NCBI RefSeq assembly: GCF_002909235.1
Contig: NZ_PHQQ01000011.1
Span: 1-64,000 of the forward strand
Source of the DNA: Arenibacter catalasegens
GTDB taxonomy: Bacteria; Bacteroidota; Bacteroidia; Flavobacteriales; Flavobacteriaceae
Direction: 5' to 3'
Length of the DNA: 64,000 nt
Both the position numbers and the translations under genes were made by a program. Shown here piece by piece: positions 1 to 7,405 of this stretch. The notes under the pieces were generated by a model. That model saw only the letters and a program-made list of their open reading frames with translations, was not told the DNA's origin and did no database searches. Within the stretch, counting starts at the first letter, position 1, and each line of letters starts with the position of its first letter.

Positions 1-78
1 TTGAACTCAAAGGAAATAGTCTTAGAAAAAAACTGTAATATTGTCATGTCTTATCTTTTGTAAACCAAAATAGCAAGA

Positions 79-126
79 GGGGTCAACATCACTAGAATGG
101 GGGGTCAGTATCTATAGAATATCCAG
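79..126. repeat. Tandem repeats resembling an IS21-family terminus
   Basis: Two 20-bp copies starting GGGGTCA and ending TAGAAT lie at 79-98 and 101-120 (16 of 20 positions match, period 22), followed by ATCCA. Tandem repeats of about 20 bp with this spacing are typical of IS21-family ends; the complete IS21 element at 41718-44315 has the same kind of arrangement with a different sequence. The body of the element would lie left of the window, so the assignment is inferred from this end alone. Confidence 0.4.
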
Positions 127-238
127 ACAGTGTCTCAATTCTATCTTCATCCAGTTCTTTTGCATTAAAAAGTTGGATAATCTTTGTATCCAACAGATAA
201 ATAATCCTACTGATATTTTTAATATTATTCAACTTCAT
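92..238 (-). CDS. 48-aa ORF, probably truncated by an IS end
   Basis: ATG at 238 overlaps the end of the helix-turn-helix gene (stop at 225), suggesting translational coupling. The peptide is hydrophobic at first (residues about 8-23), then charged (KELDEDRIETL). Its last codons lie within the IS21-like repeats at 79-120, so the natural C-terminus has probably been replaced by the insertion. No family recognised; the function is unknown. It would be the third gene of a leftward operon beginning at 823. Confidence 0.35.
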   Translation of the reverse strand: MKLNNIKNISRIIYLLDTKIIQLFNAKELDEDRIETLSGYSIDTDPPF

Positions 239-434
239 CATCTTCTGTTATTCTATTTTTCATCAATTTTCCTTCCCATGCACATAGATCATTTGCTTTA
301 ACATATTTGCTATGTGAGTTAATAATGATCATTGGCAATCCATGGTTCTTTACCCATGATTCGATTGTTGACCTGTCTACTGAATACAGCTTCTGCAATT
401 GTTGTTTGGATATTCGATCTTCTATCATTTTCAT
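225..434 (-). CDS. Small helix-turn-helix DNA-binding protein (excisionase-like)
   Basis: 69 aa. The segment SKQQLQKLYSVDRSTIESWV (about residues 9-28) reads as a winged or MerR/excisionase-type helix-turn-helix: a helix, a turn at the VDRST position and a recognition helix, followed by a KYVKANDLCAW strand and helix as in excisionase-family proteins. The start overlaps the stop of the upstream HUH-like gene by 4 bp (ATGA), so the two are probably translationally coupled. It likely binds DNA for excision, replication control or autoregulation of the mobile element. The exact role is not visible. Confidence 0.6.
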   Translation of the reverse strand: MKMIEDRISKQQLQKLYSVDRSTIESWVKNHGLPMIIINSHSKYVKANDLCAWEGKLMKNRITEDDEVE

Positions 435-823
435 ATTAGTGTTTTAGTTAATTCTTTTTTGTTCATATACCTTCTATAATGCCATTCACCCCTTACCTCT
501 TCTGTATAAATACAACCATATTTACCATTACATTCATCAAAGGTGTCTAATCCATTTTCTCTTATTTTCCATCCACTACCTCCTATAAATCTGGATAGTT
601 CATCATATAGATTCTTTTTGTTGTTATATTGGATTAGAAGGTGGGAATGGTACTTGGATTTGTCACTGTCCTTTTCAATGGCGTATTCCGTGAATATGGG
701 ATCGTTCTTTTTGATGTTCTTGTGGAGTTTCAACATCTGTCTGTGCAGAACCTTCCGTGATGGGTTCTGATAGTTGCCGTGTTTGCAATCGAATTTTCTT
801 ATGGTTACCGCTATTTTGTTCAT
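431..823 (-). CDS. Compact HUH-endonuclease-like protein (mini Rep/relaxase candidate)
   Basis: 130 aa, first gene of a leftward operon. It shows three elements in the order expected for rolling-circle Rep-type HUH nucleases: a strand around FTEYAIEKD (44-52) that could be motif I, an H-S-H metal-binding pair in YHSHLLIQY (58-66), and a YxxK motif (Y119-M-N-K122) that would carry the nicking tyrosine. There is no helicase or primase domain, and it is much shorter than typical plasmid Reps. The family assignment rests on motifs only. Alternatives are a phage replication protein fragment or a non-catalytic DNA-binding protein. It likely acts in replication or transposition of the element. Confidence 0.45.
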   Translation of the reverse strand: MNKIAVTIRKFDCKHGNYQNPSRKVLHRQMLKLHKNIKKNDPIFTEYAIEKDSDKSKYHSHLLIQYNNKKNLYDELSRFIGGSGWKIRENGLDTFDECNGKYGCIYTEEVRGEWHYRRYMNKKELTKTLI

Positions 824-1245
824 GTTTGTTTTTTTTAGTTGTTCTGGACATGCTTTTTTACATCTGGCGGTTTTAAACGTTTATTTGATTTAATAAAGTT
901 GAGGTTTAATAAGATTGAATGGATTGTTAGGCTTTAATCTGGAATAGAACATTTAGAGTTCTAATTTTTTAGATTCTATTGTTTAAAGGATATAAGATGG
1001 TTCTTGATGTGTTGGTATTACACCCCTTGAAATACTCTCCCCCTAAATAATTCAATGCCCCCTTGTCACCTACGTTTGTAGTACTGGACTGGTAAGGGAC
1101 ATACCAATCTTCTAACAATAAATATGAGATTGTAAAAAAAGAAGAAAAATTGTAAATAAATGTGAAGATTTGTATCCAAAACATTCATTTAAGGGACTAT
1201 TGCCCTTTAATTTTTATAGGTTGTTGTAAATAGTGCTTTCGCACA
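824..1245. other. Intergenic stretch with no supported gene
   Basis: About 420 bp between the HUH-like operon and the AbiV gene. It contains a minus-strand reading frame (969-1184) that I do not believe, and at 1209-1228 the conserved cassette-type motif that follows the AbiV stop codon on the minus strand. No promoter or RNA gene could be assigned with confidence. Confidence 0.4.
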
Positions 1246-1881
1246 CTACTTTTTCTTAATATCAATTCCGTATTTAAATTTAATCAATTCCAAAATTTCT
1301 TCTGGCGGACTGTCAATCATTTTTTGAAAGTCAATATCATTTGCAGATAACTGTAATTTATCAAAATGCTCCATAGCCATTTTTAAAAATGATTTGGCAA
1401 CGTTAAGTCGTGTTTGAGCAACAGATTGTATTTCAGTTGTTATTTTTTCATCAATTATTTCTTGGGGTAAAATAAACTTGTTATTTCTCAAATCTGTGTA
1501 AAAGCTACTATTTTTTAAATCGTTAATTTTCTTAATTTTTTTTTCGTGCTCAGCCACTTGATACATAATTGCTGATTTGGTTTTTTTTTCTGGGACTGCG
1601 AATGCTAACATTATATCTAAACCAATGGCATTTTGAGTTTTCGTTTTGTGGTCTCGAAACTCTTTTTTAAATTCTTTTTGTTCGTGTTCGTTATTGTGGT
1701 TTTTACTTAAAACAAAATTATAAATTAAAAAAGCTTTGCCCACTTCTTCAATTGTATATTGATAAAGAGCATAAGCTCTCGGGTATCTTTTAAGTTTGAA
1801 TAGAATTTCTGCATCATCAAATAAATCCGTTGCATTTGATAAAGATTTTAAAATTCCATCAAAATAATTTTCTCTTATCAA
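1246..1881 (-). CDS. AbiV family (HEPN) abortive-infection protein
   Basis: 211 aa. Residues 30-60 match the AbiV signature: a basic RYPRAYALYQYTIEEVGKAF block, followed by a histidine- and lysine-rich region with RDHKTK at 76-81. AbiV proteins are HEPN-fold phage-defence proteins; lactococcal AbiV blocks phage translation by contacting a phage protein (family knowledge). The C-terminal half is helical and less conserved. It is the second gene of a two-gene unit; its ATG overlaps the stop of the upstream 85-aa membrane protein by 4 bp. It lies in a cluster with two other HEPN-like genes, supporting a defence role. The metal-free RNase activity of some HEPN proteins cannot be judged from sequence here. 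Confidence 0.75.
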   Translation of the reverse strand: MIRENYFDGILKSLSNATDLFDDAEILFKLKRYPRAYALYQYTIEEVGKAFLIYNFVLSKNHNNEHEQKEFKKEFRDHKTKTQNAIGLDIMLAFAVPEKKTKSAIMYQVAEHEKKIKKINDLKNSSFYTDLRNNKFILPQEIIDEKITTEIQSVAQTRLNVAKSFLKMAMEHFDKLQLSANDIDFQKMIDSPPEEILELIKFKYGIDIKKK

Positions 1882-2135
1882 TCTTCTCTTTTTTTTGAAC
1901 TAAAATATCCTAAACCACCTATTAGTATAGCGCCAACAAGTGTTCCAAGTAAAATTTTAGGTCCATATTTTTTATCTTCATATCTTACACGAACGCTAAC
2001 ACTTGTGGAGAAAAGATCGCCGCTACGTGAGTGCCCTTCTTCAATTTTTTCTGATACAGGTTCTATAAGAAAATAACCACCAAAAAGAATTCCGATAGCC
2101 AACCAAATCACTAAAACCTTTTTATAGTTTAACAT
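1878..2135 (-). CDS. Small two-TM membrane protein preceding AbiV
   Basis: 85 aa with two hydrophobic segments: residues about 7-24 and 61-78. Between them is a polar 35-residue loop, and the tail ends in SSKKRED. No family recognised. The stop codon overlaps the start of the AbiV gene by 4 bp, so the pair are probably co-translated, and the protein could anchor, sense for or restrain the HEPN partner. That role is an inference from position alone. Confidence 0.6.
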   Translation of the reverse strand: MLNYKKVLVIWLAIGILFGGYFLIEPVSEKIEEGHSRSGDLFSTSVSVRVRYEDKKYGPKILLGTLVGAILIGGLGYFSSKKRED

Positions 2136-2186
2136 ATTTAAAAATATTTCAATTATTATAGTATGTAGTTTTGAATCAATTACAAC

Positions 2187-2241
2187 GTTTATGTATTTGG
2201 AATGCTGCGTGTATAACGCAACTAATTTGCCAAATATAAAC
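2187..2241. repeat. 55-nt imperfect palindrome in cassette spacer
   Basis: Outer arms GTTTATGTATTTGG (2187-2200) and CCAAATATAAAC (2230-2241) pair with a 2-nt bulge. An inner stem TGCGT/ACGCA (2206-2210/2216-2220) has the 5-nt loop GTATA. A bulged long palindrome between short genes recalls recombination sites such as integron attC, but the attC core sequences are not clearly present. It could equally be a terminator for the DUF5677 gene or a decayed insertion end. Confidence 0.4.
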
Positions 2242-2257
2242 TGAATAGAAAATTTGA

Positions 2258-2304
2258 GAGGATTTTCGTAAGTAGTCTTGTAATAACATATAATTTTATA
2301 TGGT
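2258..2304 (-). repeat. Cassette-type spacer motif after the DUF5677 gene
   Basis: Just past the DUF5677 stop codon, the minus strand reads ACCATATAAAATTATATG (plus 2287-2304), then GAAAATCCTC (plus 2258-2267). Both elements recur in the spacer after the DUF4145 gene (3288-3297 and 3356-3378), and the first resembles the motif after AbiV (1209-1228). Shared spacer elements behind unrelated short genes suggest they arrived as similar modules. Confidence 0.4.
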
Positions 2305-2316
2305 GGCCGCTGGCTT

Positions 2317-3252
2317 TTATATTTTTATATTAAATAAATCTTTTTCTTTTAATTCTTTATAAATTGCTTGAAATTGCAAATACCATTTCGCAACATCGTC
2401 TTTCCTTTCGGGTAGTTCTTTTTTGTAAAAATCTAAATAGGTCATAATCAAAAAATTTAAAGTATACATCGTAATATTTTGAGCGTCTTTTGGGAATCTA
2501 ATCTGGATTATATCAGTTTGTCCATTTTTTCCGGGAACTAACTTGCTTTTCATTAAATCAGTGGCGTGAACGCTGTCAGAAAGCGTTCTGTAAACAATTT
2601 CATAAAGCGTATGGTGATTTAATCTTTTAGCAAGTTGTTCAATGTCAGCAGGCCCATCAAATAAGGCAAACCATTTAGGATTTTTCCTAATATCATTACT
2701 CCTTTGATATTCCTCCTCAATTTTTTGATAAATTGGCAATTTTAAAAGTTCTTTTGAATCTAGTTTACCTAACTTATTCAAGCTTTCATCGCTATCTACT
2801 TTCTGAACGTGTTTATCTTTTTTTATTTCACTAGAAAATTGTTTCCCAATTTGACTTTCAGCATTTAATTTTTCATAGAATTTCAAATCTTTATGAACAA
2901 TCCAAACAATATATGATAATGCTCTATTCTTTTGGTCTTTTTCCAAAAGATATTCCAGTCCGAAAGAATTTTCAAGTAGTGAACGAACAAGTGGTTTTGC
3001 AGGGTCTACCGAAGAATTTTTTATAAGAATTGAAATTGCATCTGCTAATTCCAATATATTTCTAAAAAATAGAATGGGAACCAAATGGTTATCACCACTT
3101 TGTATTTTATCCATTTGCCATTTTAATAAATGTGTTCCAAAATCTACTGCATTATCAATAGAAGATGAAAGCTTTTCTAATTCAGCTTTCACCTCATTTT
3201 GGTCTCTGGGTAAAATATATTCAATGGATTTATACATCTTTTTTGTTGCCAA
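2317..3252 (-). CDS. DUF5677 domain-containing protein (HEPN-like)
   Basis: 311 aa, almost entirely alpha-helical. The block LVRSLLENSFGLEYLLEKD (about residues 88-106), the following YIVWIVHKDLKFYEKL helix and the later YRTLSDSVHATDLMKS segment (about 219-235) match the DUF5677 pattern, in which a conserved SxxxH-type motif sits in a late helix. The biochemical function of the family is unknown; the helical architecture and genomic company are HEPN-like. It sits between AbiV and DUF4145 genes on the same strand, each with its own spacer, so co-transcription is uncertain. A defence role is inferred. Confidence 0.6.
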   Translation of the reverse strand: MATKKMYKSIEYILPRDQNEVKAELEKLSSSIDNAVDFGTHLLKWQMDKIQSGDNHLVPILFFRNILELADAISILIKNSSVDPAKPLVRSLLENSFGLEYLLEKDQKNRALSYIVWIVHKDLKFYEKLNAESQIGKQFSSEIKKDKHVQKVDSDESLNKLGKLDSKELLKLPIYQKIEEEYQRSNDIRKNPKWFALFDGPADIEQLAKRLNHHTLYEIVYRTLSDSVHATDLMKSKLVPGKNGQTDIIQIRFPKDAQNITMYTLNFLIMTYLDFYKKELPERKDDVAKWYLQFQAIYKELKEKDLFNIKI

Positions 3253-3287
3253 GGTTGTCGTATAAGAATAGGTGCGGGTTTACGTGC

Positions 3288-3378
3288 GAGGATTTTCCTT
3301 CGGAAAGTCTGACGTAGCAAACGTGCAGCGCTTATTGTTAAGGCACAACACTAGCAATTTTTTATATATGGTGTTGTA
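3288..3378 (-). repeat. Cassette-type spacer after the DUF4145 gene
   Basis: On the minus strand the stop codon is followed by the motif complementary to 3356-3378 (TACAACACC, then ATATAAAAAATT), a hairpin (ACAACAC 3345-3351 paired with GTGTTGT 3371-3377), an inverted pair around 3291-3308 (GATTTTCC TTC GGAAAGTC) and GAAAATCCTC at 3288-3297. Pieces recur in the spacers after DUF5677 and AbiV. I infer a repeated spacer type of a gene-cassette-like array; an ordinary terminator is the simpler reading of the hairpin alone. Confidence 0.4.
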
Positions 3379-3386
3379 GTCCGTTT

Positions 3387-4070
3387 TTATTTTTTGCTTT
3401 TAATCATTTCAATATAATGAGCTTTTTTATATTGTCTATCAAGTTCAACCATTATTAAGTCGATTAGCTCCTTTAAAACATCAATATCAAATTCCGAAAA
3501 AAGCCTATTATAATGTGCTTGGTCATTTCCTAACCAAGTGGCTCTTTCCAAAATTTCTTTTAAATCTCCTTCGTAATAACCTTTTATGGCAACGCCTAAC
3601 CAAGAATCAATTATTTTTTCCTTCTTATCTGGATTATTCTGAATCGCCCAATCTTTAACTAAATATTCAATTGCTTTTCTAAATCCCATTCCAGCTAATT
3701 CATCAAGACCGTAATTTTCAGCTTCTAAACTTTGCAAATAAGTCTTAATAAATTTTGAAGAAATCGGATTTTCAATATCAGTTGATTTTCCGTCTTTTAA
3801 TTCCAATATAGGTTTAGGCCAATCTGGTCCTTTTGGCAAACCATTTAAAAAACGGTGGAATTTAAATCCTCCATTCCAATTGTGTTGACAAAGAAAAAGT
3901 CTTTGACATTCAGTATTAGAACACAGCCAAGCAGTTATTACCATTGGTGTATTGTCTGTGTCCCTCGATACTGAATGCCATTTGTTATGAGGTGTATTTG
4001 TAACGTGACAATGAGGACAAATATTAGGGTCTTTAACCGACCTTGCTGTATTTTGGTATGTTACATTCAT
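3387..4070 (-). CDS. DUF4145 domain protein (HEPN) with N-terminal zinc ribbon
   Basis: 227 aa. An N-terminal zinc ribbon has CPHCH (18-22) and a later C-x4-C (CSNTEC), then C in FLCQH. The C-terminal half is a DUF4145 HEPN fold: AENYGLDELAGMGFRKAIEY, then ATWLGNDQAHY near residue 180. DUF4145 proteins normally have R-x2-GN-x2-AH here; this protein has T in place of the usual R but keeps GN and AH, so ribonuclease activity may be altered. The family is common in restriction and toxin loci. It is the first gene of the leftward HEPN cluster. Confidence 0.7.
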   Translation of the reverse strand: MNVTYQNTARSVKDPNICPHCHVTNTPHNKWHSVSRDTDNTPMVITAWLCSNTECQRLFLCQHNWNGGFKFHRFLNGLPKGPDWPKPILELKDGKSTDIENPISSKFIKTYLQSLEAENYGLDELAGMGFRKAIEYLVKDWAIQNNPDKKEKIIDSWLGVAIKGYYEGDLKEILERATWLGNDQAHYNRLFSEFDIDVLKELIDLIMVELDRQYKKAHYIEMIKSKK

Positions 4071-4675
4071 ATTTTGTTTTTGTTTTCGGTTATTAGTTTC
4101 TCAAATGCACCACAACAATTGATTATAGTAACAAGTTGTTATATTTCTATTAAGTGGGTAATTTAATAATATTTCTATGTATAAGTTGATAGAAATGTCA
4201 AATTCGTTTAATACGTGCGTATAGCATAAGAATGCAAGCGGTGAAATTATGAATACCTCCAACCTGTTATATTGGCCTATTTCTCAGAAGTGAATTTAAA
4301 TAATTTTAGTGAGTAACCAATAATACAATTCTGTTGAGGTTTAATCAACCTTTAAGTATAGATGTAGGTTCCGCCATGAGGCTATATTTTCACTGTTGGA
4401 TTTATGATTAACCTATGAAATCGAATTTTACCCACAATAAAAAAATTGGTGTCGATATGAAAACCGCATATACATGGGTAAAACCATTTTGAACTTTTCC
4501 TACTTACAAGAAACATCAACGAGATATCAGCTATCATTTTCGAATTTAATAACCTCTTGTTACTGGATTAGGGAATACCCTATGGGGTAATCATTTAAGC
4601 TATCTAAATAGTTGTAAATCTCAATAAAAATTACTATATTAGGGTATAATTGTTAGTATCTAAAACAGTAACGGT
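4071..4675. other. 600-bp intergenic region upstream of the resolvase
   Basis: No open frame that I would defend. Near 4116-4142 there is an imperfect inverted repeat (CAACAATTG and CAAGTTGTT), similar in style to the cassette spacers to the left. The last 60 bp are AT-rich and must contain the promoter of the rightward serine recombinase. The region divides the leftward HEPN cluster from the rightward recombinase. Confidence 0.4.
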
Positions 4676-5305
4676 ATGAAAGTTTTTTATTCAAGGGTGA
4701 GCACCGAAGAACAATCGGATTCACGACAGTTAAAGAATACTGAAAGGGGGTTTGATTATGTGATTTCGGATAAGTGTTCAGGAGCTATTCCATTGTGGGA
4801 GCGTCCAAGGGGAAAACAAATTAAAGAATTGATCGATAAGGGTGAGTTAAATGAGCTTCACGTGCATTCTATCGATCGGTTGGGCAGAAATACCATAGAT
4901 GTATTATCTCGTTGGAAAGAATTAACCGAATTAGGTATCAGGGTGGTTTGTAGAAACCCCAACTTACAAAATATCAATGATGAAGGTAATGTAGATAGTT
5001 TCTCAGAAATGATGGTTTCAATCTTATCGATGATGGGTAAGTTCGAAAAGGATATGATCGATATGCGTAGAACCGAAGGAATCGAAAGAACAAAGCAACT
5101 GGAGCCATGGAAATATTCCGGCAGAAAGATTGGCACTAATGATTCTCCAATTAAATTTCTTAATAAACCTAAATCAAAAGATATTCTAAAGGATTTAGAG
5201 AGAGGGTATGGCGTTAGAGAAATATCCAATATGAGGGATTGTAGTTTCTCAACCATTTATAAAGTAATAAACCTCAACGAACAAATAAATCAAGCTCCAT
5301 GTTAA
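4676..5305 (+). CDS. Small serine recombinase (resolvase/invertase family)
   Basis: 209 aa. The N-terminal resolvase domain starts directly with YSRVSTEEQS (5-14; S9 is the expected nucleophile) and has the DRLGRN motif at 67-72 and a long E-helix around MMGKFEKDMIDMRRTEGIERTK. The C-terminus (about 160-205) carries a helix-turn-helix (GVREISNMRDCSFSTIYKVI). The length and order are those of Hin/Tn3-type resolvases. It likely acts in resolution or inversion within the mobile element. A 47-aa gene overlaps its stop codon. It converges with the large serine recombinase at 5525-7150. Confidence 0.9.
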   Translation: MKVFYSRVSTEEQSDSRQLKNTERGFDYVISDKCSGAIPLWERPRGKQIKELIDKGELNELHVHSIDRLGRNTIDVLSRWKELTELGIRVVCRNPNLQNINDEGNVDSFSEMMVSILSMMGKFEKDMIDMRRTEGIERTKQLEPWKYSGRKIGTNDSPIKFLNKPKSKDILKDLERGYGVREISNMRDCSFSTIYKVINLNEQINQAPC

Positions 5306-5442
5306 GTAAAAAACGAAAGAAGGAACTCCGAGAAATTTATGAAAAGAAAAGGGGAGAGGAATTCGTGGAAGGACTAAGGAAAGAACCGTTTGTATCAATA
5401 ACGGATTATATTGATTTAAAAACTGGCTATGGGGTTAAATAA
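5299..5442 (+). CDS. 47-aa basic peptide coupled to the resolvase
   Basis: The ATG at 5299 lies inside the last codons of the resolvase gene, overlapping it by 7 bp, and the frame runs to TAA at 5440-5442. The peptide is highly charged and basic at its N-terminus (SKKRKKELREIYEKKRG), then ends in DYIDLKTGYGVK. No family recognised. The overlap suggests translational coupling and a role as an accessory to the recombinase, but it could be a non-functional frame. Confidence 0.4.
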   Translation: MLSKKRKKELREIYEKKRGEEFVEGLRKEPFVSITDYIDLKTGYGVK

Positions 5443-5524
5443 AACTATGCTGGTGTATTAAAACATTAGGGAACATTGATAAAACAACTCTTTATGGGGG
5501 GGGGTGATATAATTGATAGATTAT

Positions 5525-7150
5525 TCATTCTGTTATCGTTTTCTTTTCATCCTTTAACAATTTTATTTCTTCTTCTGTTAGTTTCTCAATCTTTGAAAGT
5601 TTCCAAACAACCTCTCCCGAAGTATCTATAAATCTTCGGTACTTGGTGTCACATTCATAAGTTTCAACGGGAGAGTCAGGTATATTGAATTCTATGGTGA
5701 TATAATAATTAGGTCGTTCATAATCTATCTTGATATCCTTTATCCATTTCTTTATGAATTCCTTTTTCATATTGAAGGAGGTGTCAAAGAATATCTTGTG
5801 CATATCCTTTCTTACATCTGATAACTTGTGGCTACTATTGGAATAGGTGGATAGTGTTTCCATATGGTTCTGTAATATGATATTCAATTCTTCCAATTTA
5901 TTATCTATCTTCTTTAACTGCACCTTGATATCATCTTTTGATAATGTACCATCTATTGTCAGTTCTATTGCCCTACTACGTTTGTTCCTATGTGAAGTAA
6001 TTTCTTTTTCTATGCCGATGATGATTTTTTCCACTTCTTCTATCTTTTCTTTCGGGTCGTTGTTGAACCAATCCGATATGATTTTTTCCAAGTGGTTATC
6101 GACAAAGAACCTAGACCATATGAAGGCTTCGATTATCGGTTGCCTAAACCCACGGTTATTACAAGTGGGGTTCTTATATTGTTTGGTTACACATCTATAT
6201 GAGTCATCATATGTTGAGGTCATCCTGCCAACATATCTCTTATCACATTTACCACAGGACATTACATCGTTCAATAGGTATTTGTGTTTGTTAGTCCTTC
6301 CACCTTTGTTCTTACATCTCTGGATTTTGTTCCATTGGGTGGTAGTGATTATTTCGGGGACTGGGTAGGTAATACCATTGAAAATTCGTTCCCCTTTATA
6401 CGTCGGGTTCTTACATATCTGATATACTGTGGTGGAAATCCATTTGGTATTCTTCTTTTGTTTTACCGTAATCTCATTTGTAAAGTTGTTCTTAACCTCA
6501 TATAACTTTTTACCGTTTATACCGATCTTATTATATCGGGTTGGAATTTTTTCATCGTTTAGAATATCAGCGATCTTTCTATATGGTGTTCTTTTCTCGG
6601 CGAGATCATATATCTTCCTCACGACCTTGGATTCTTCTTCATCGATCACCATCAGCTTATTGATATCCTTGGTATAACCATATGGTGATAGAGCGTGAAC
6701 CCTTCCTTCCTCTACATTTGTTTTGATTATTGATTTTACTTTCTGTCTTGTAATTCTAACATCATACTCACCCATCACAGAAAATATATTATCAACCATC
6801 ATTTTCCTTTCATCATATAGGTCAATTTCACCTGATAGTTCAAACAATCTGACTTTATTCTCTTTTAATAGTTTATGTAATAATAATCGGACATATAGGT
6901 TTCGTTCCAATCTTGTTTTATCATATCCGAATACATGGGTTATGAGACCTGATTGGATATCATCTAGGAGATTACCGAATTGTGGCCTATCCTTAATATC
7001 ACCCAAACTACTGATGTGTTCATCTATATAAAGTTTATAAGGAAGTTTTAATATTTTGGATAATTTGATCCCTTGTTTTTTTTGTTCATGGATAGAACGA
7101 TCTTTACCTTCTTCTTTATCACCTGAAATCCTGCAATAAATTCCTAACAT
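5525..7150 (-). CDS. Large serine recombinase (integrase)
   Basis: 541 aa. Order of parts: N-terminal resolvase domain with YCRISGDKE (5-13, S9 nucleophile) and YDKTRLERN (76-84); recombinase domain starting near SPYGYTKD, with a TPYRKIADILN helix; a zinc ribbon with CGKC and a later C/C pair (about 298-330); a coiled coil (about 365-420); and a basic tail. These are the hallmarks of large serine integrases that integrate phages and mobile elements unidirectionally. It is the last gene before ordinary chromosome at 7406, so the element's right attachment junction should lie in 7151-7400. The partner junction is outside the window. Confidence 0.92.
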   Translation of the reverse strand: MLGIYCRISGDKEEGKDRSIHEQKKQGIKLSKILKLPYKLYIDEHISSLGDIKDRPQFGNLLDDIQSGLITHVFGYDKTRLERNLYVRLLLHKLLKENKVRLFELSGEIDLYDERKMMVDNIFSVMGEYDVRITRQKVKSIIKTNVEEGRVHALSPYGYTKDINKLMVIDEEESKVVRKIYDLAEKRTPYRKIADILNDEKIPTRYNKIGINGKKLYEVKNNFTNEITVKQKKNTKWISTTVYQICKNPTYKGERIFNGITYPVPEIITTTQWNKIQRCKNKGGRTNKHKYLLNDVMSCGKCDKRYVGRMTSTYDDSYRCVTKQYKNPTCNNRGFRQPIIEAFIWSRFFVDNHLEKIISDWFNNDPKEKIEEVEKIIIGIEKEITSHRNKRSRAIELTIDGTLSKDDIKVQLKKIDNKLEELNIILQNHMETLSTYSNSSHKLSDVRKDMHKIFFDTSFNMKKEFIKKWIKDIKIDYERPNYYITIEFNIPDSPVETYECDTKYRRFIDTSGEVVWKLSKIEKLTEEEIKLLKDEKKTITE

Positions 7151-7405
7151 AACTGATTGGATTTCAGTAAAGATAGAAATTTATTGATAATGATGGTATT
7201 ATATTTACTTCACAGCAGGAAAAGACAGTCTGGATGATGAAAGCTTGGCTGGCCGAAGAAATATAACCAATATTGTTGGCGTATTTTACGTGTTATATGT
7301 AATAGGCACGTAGTACATAATGTTTAAAATTATCCCTAGTTAAGATATGCTTAGATAAATTCAAGGCATGGCAATCATAATTAGGGATAATTCTATTTAT
7401 AGAAA

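Noticed and set aside
969-1184. 71-aa minus-strand open frame
   Set aside because: Composition is unlike a protein, no family seen and no coupling with neighbours. It overlaps nothing, but looks like intergenic sequence.
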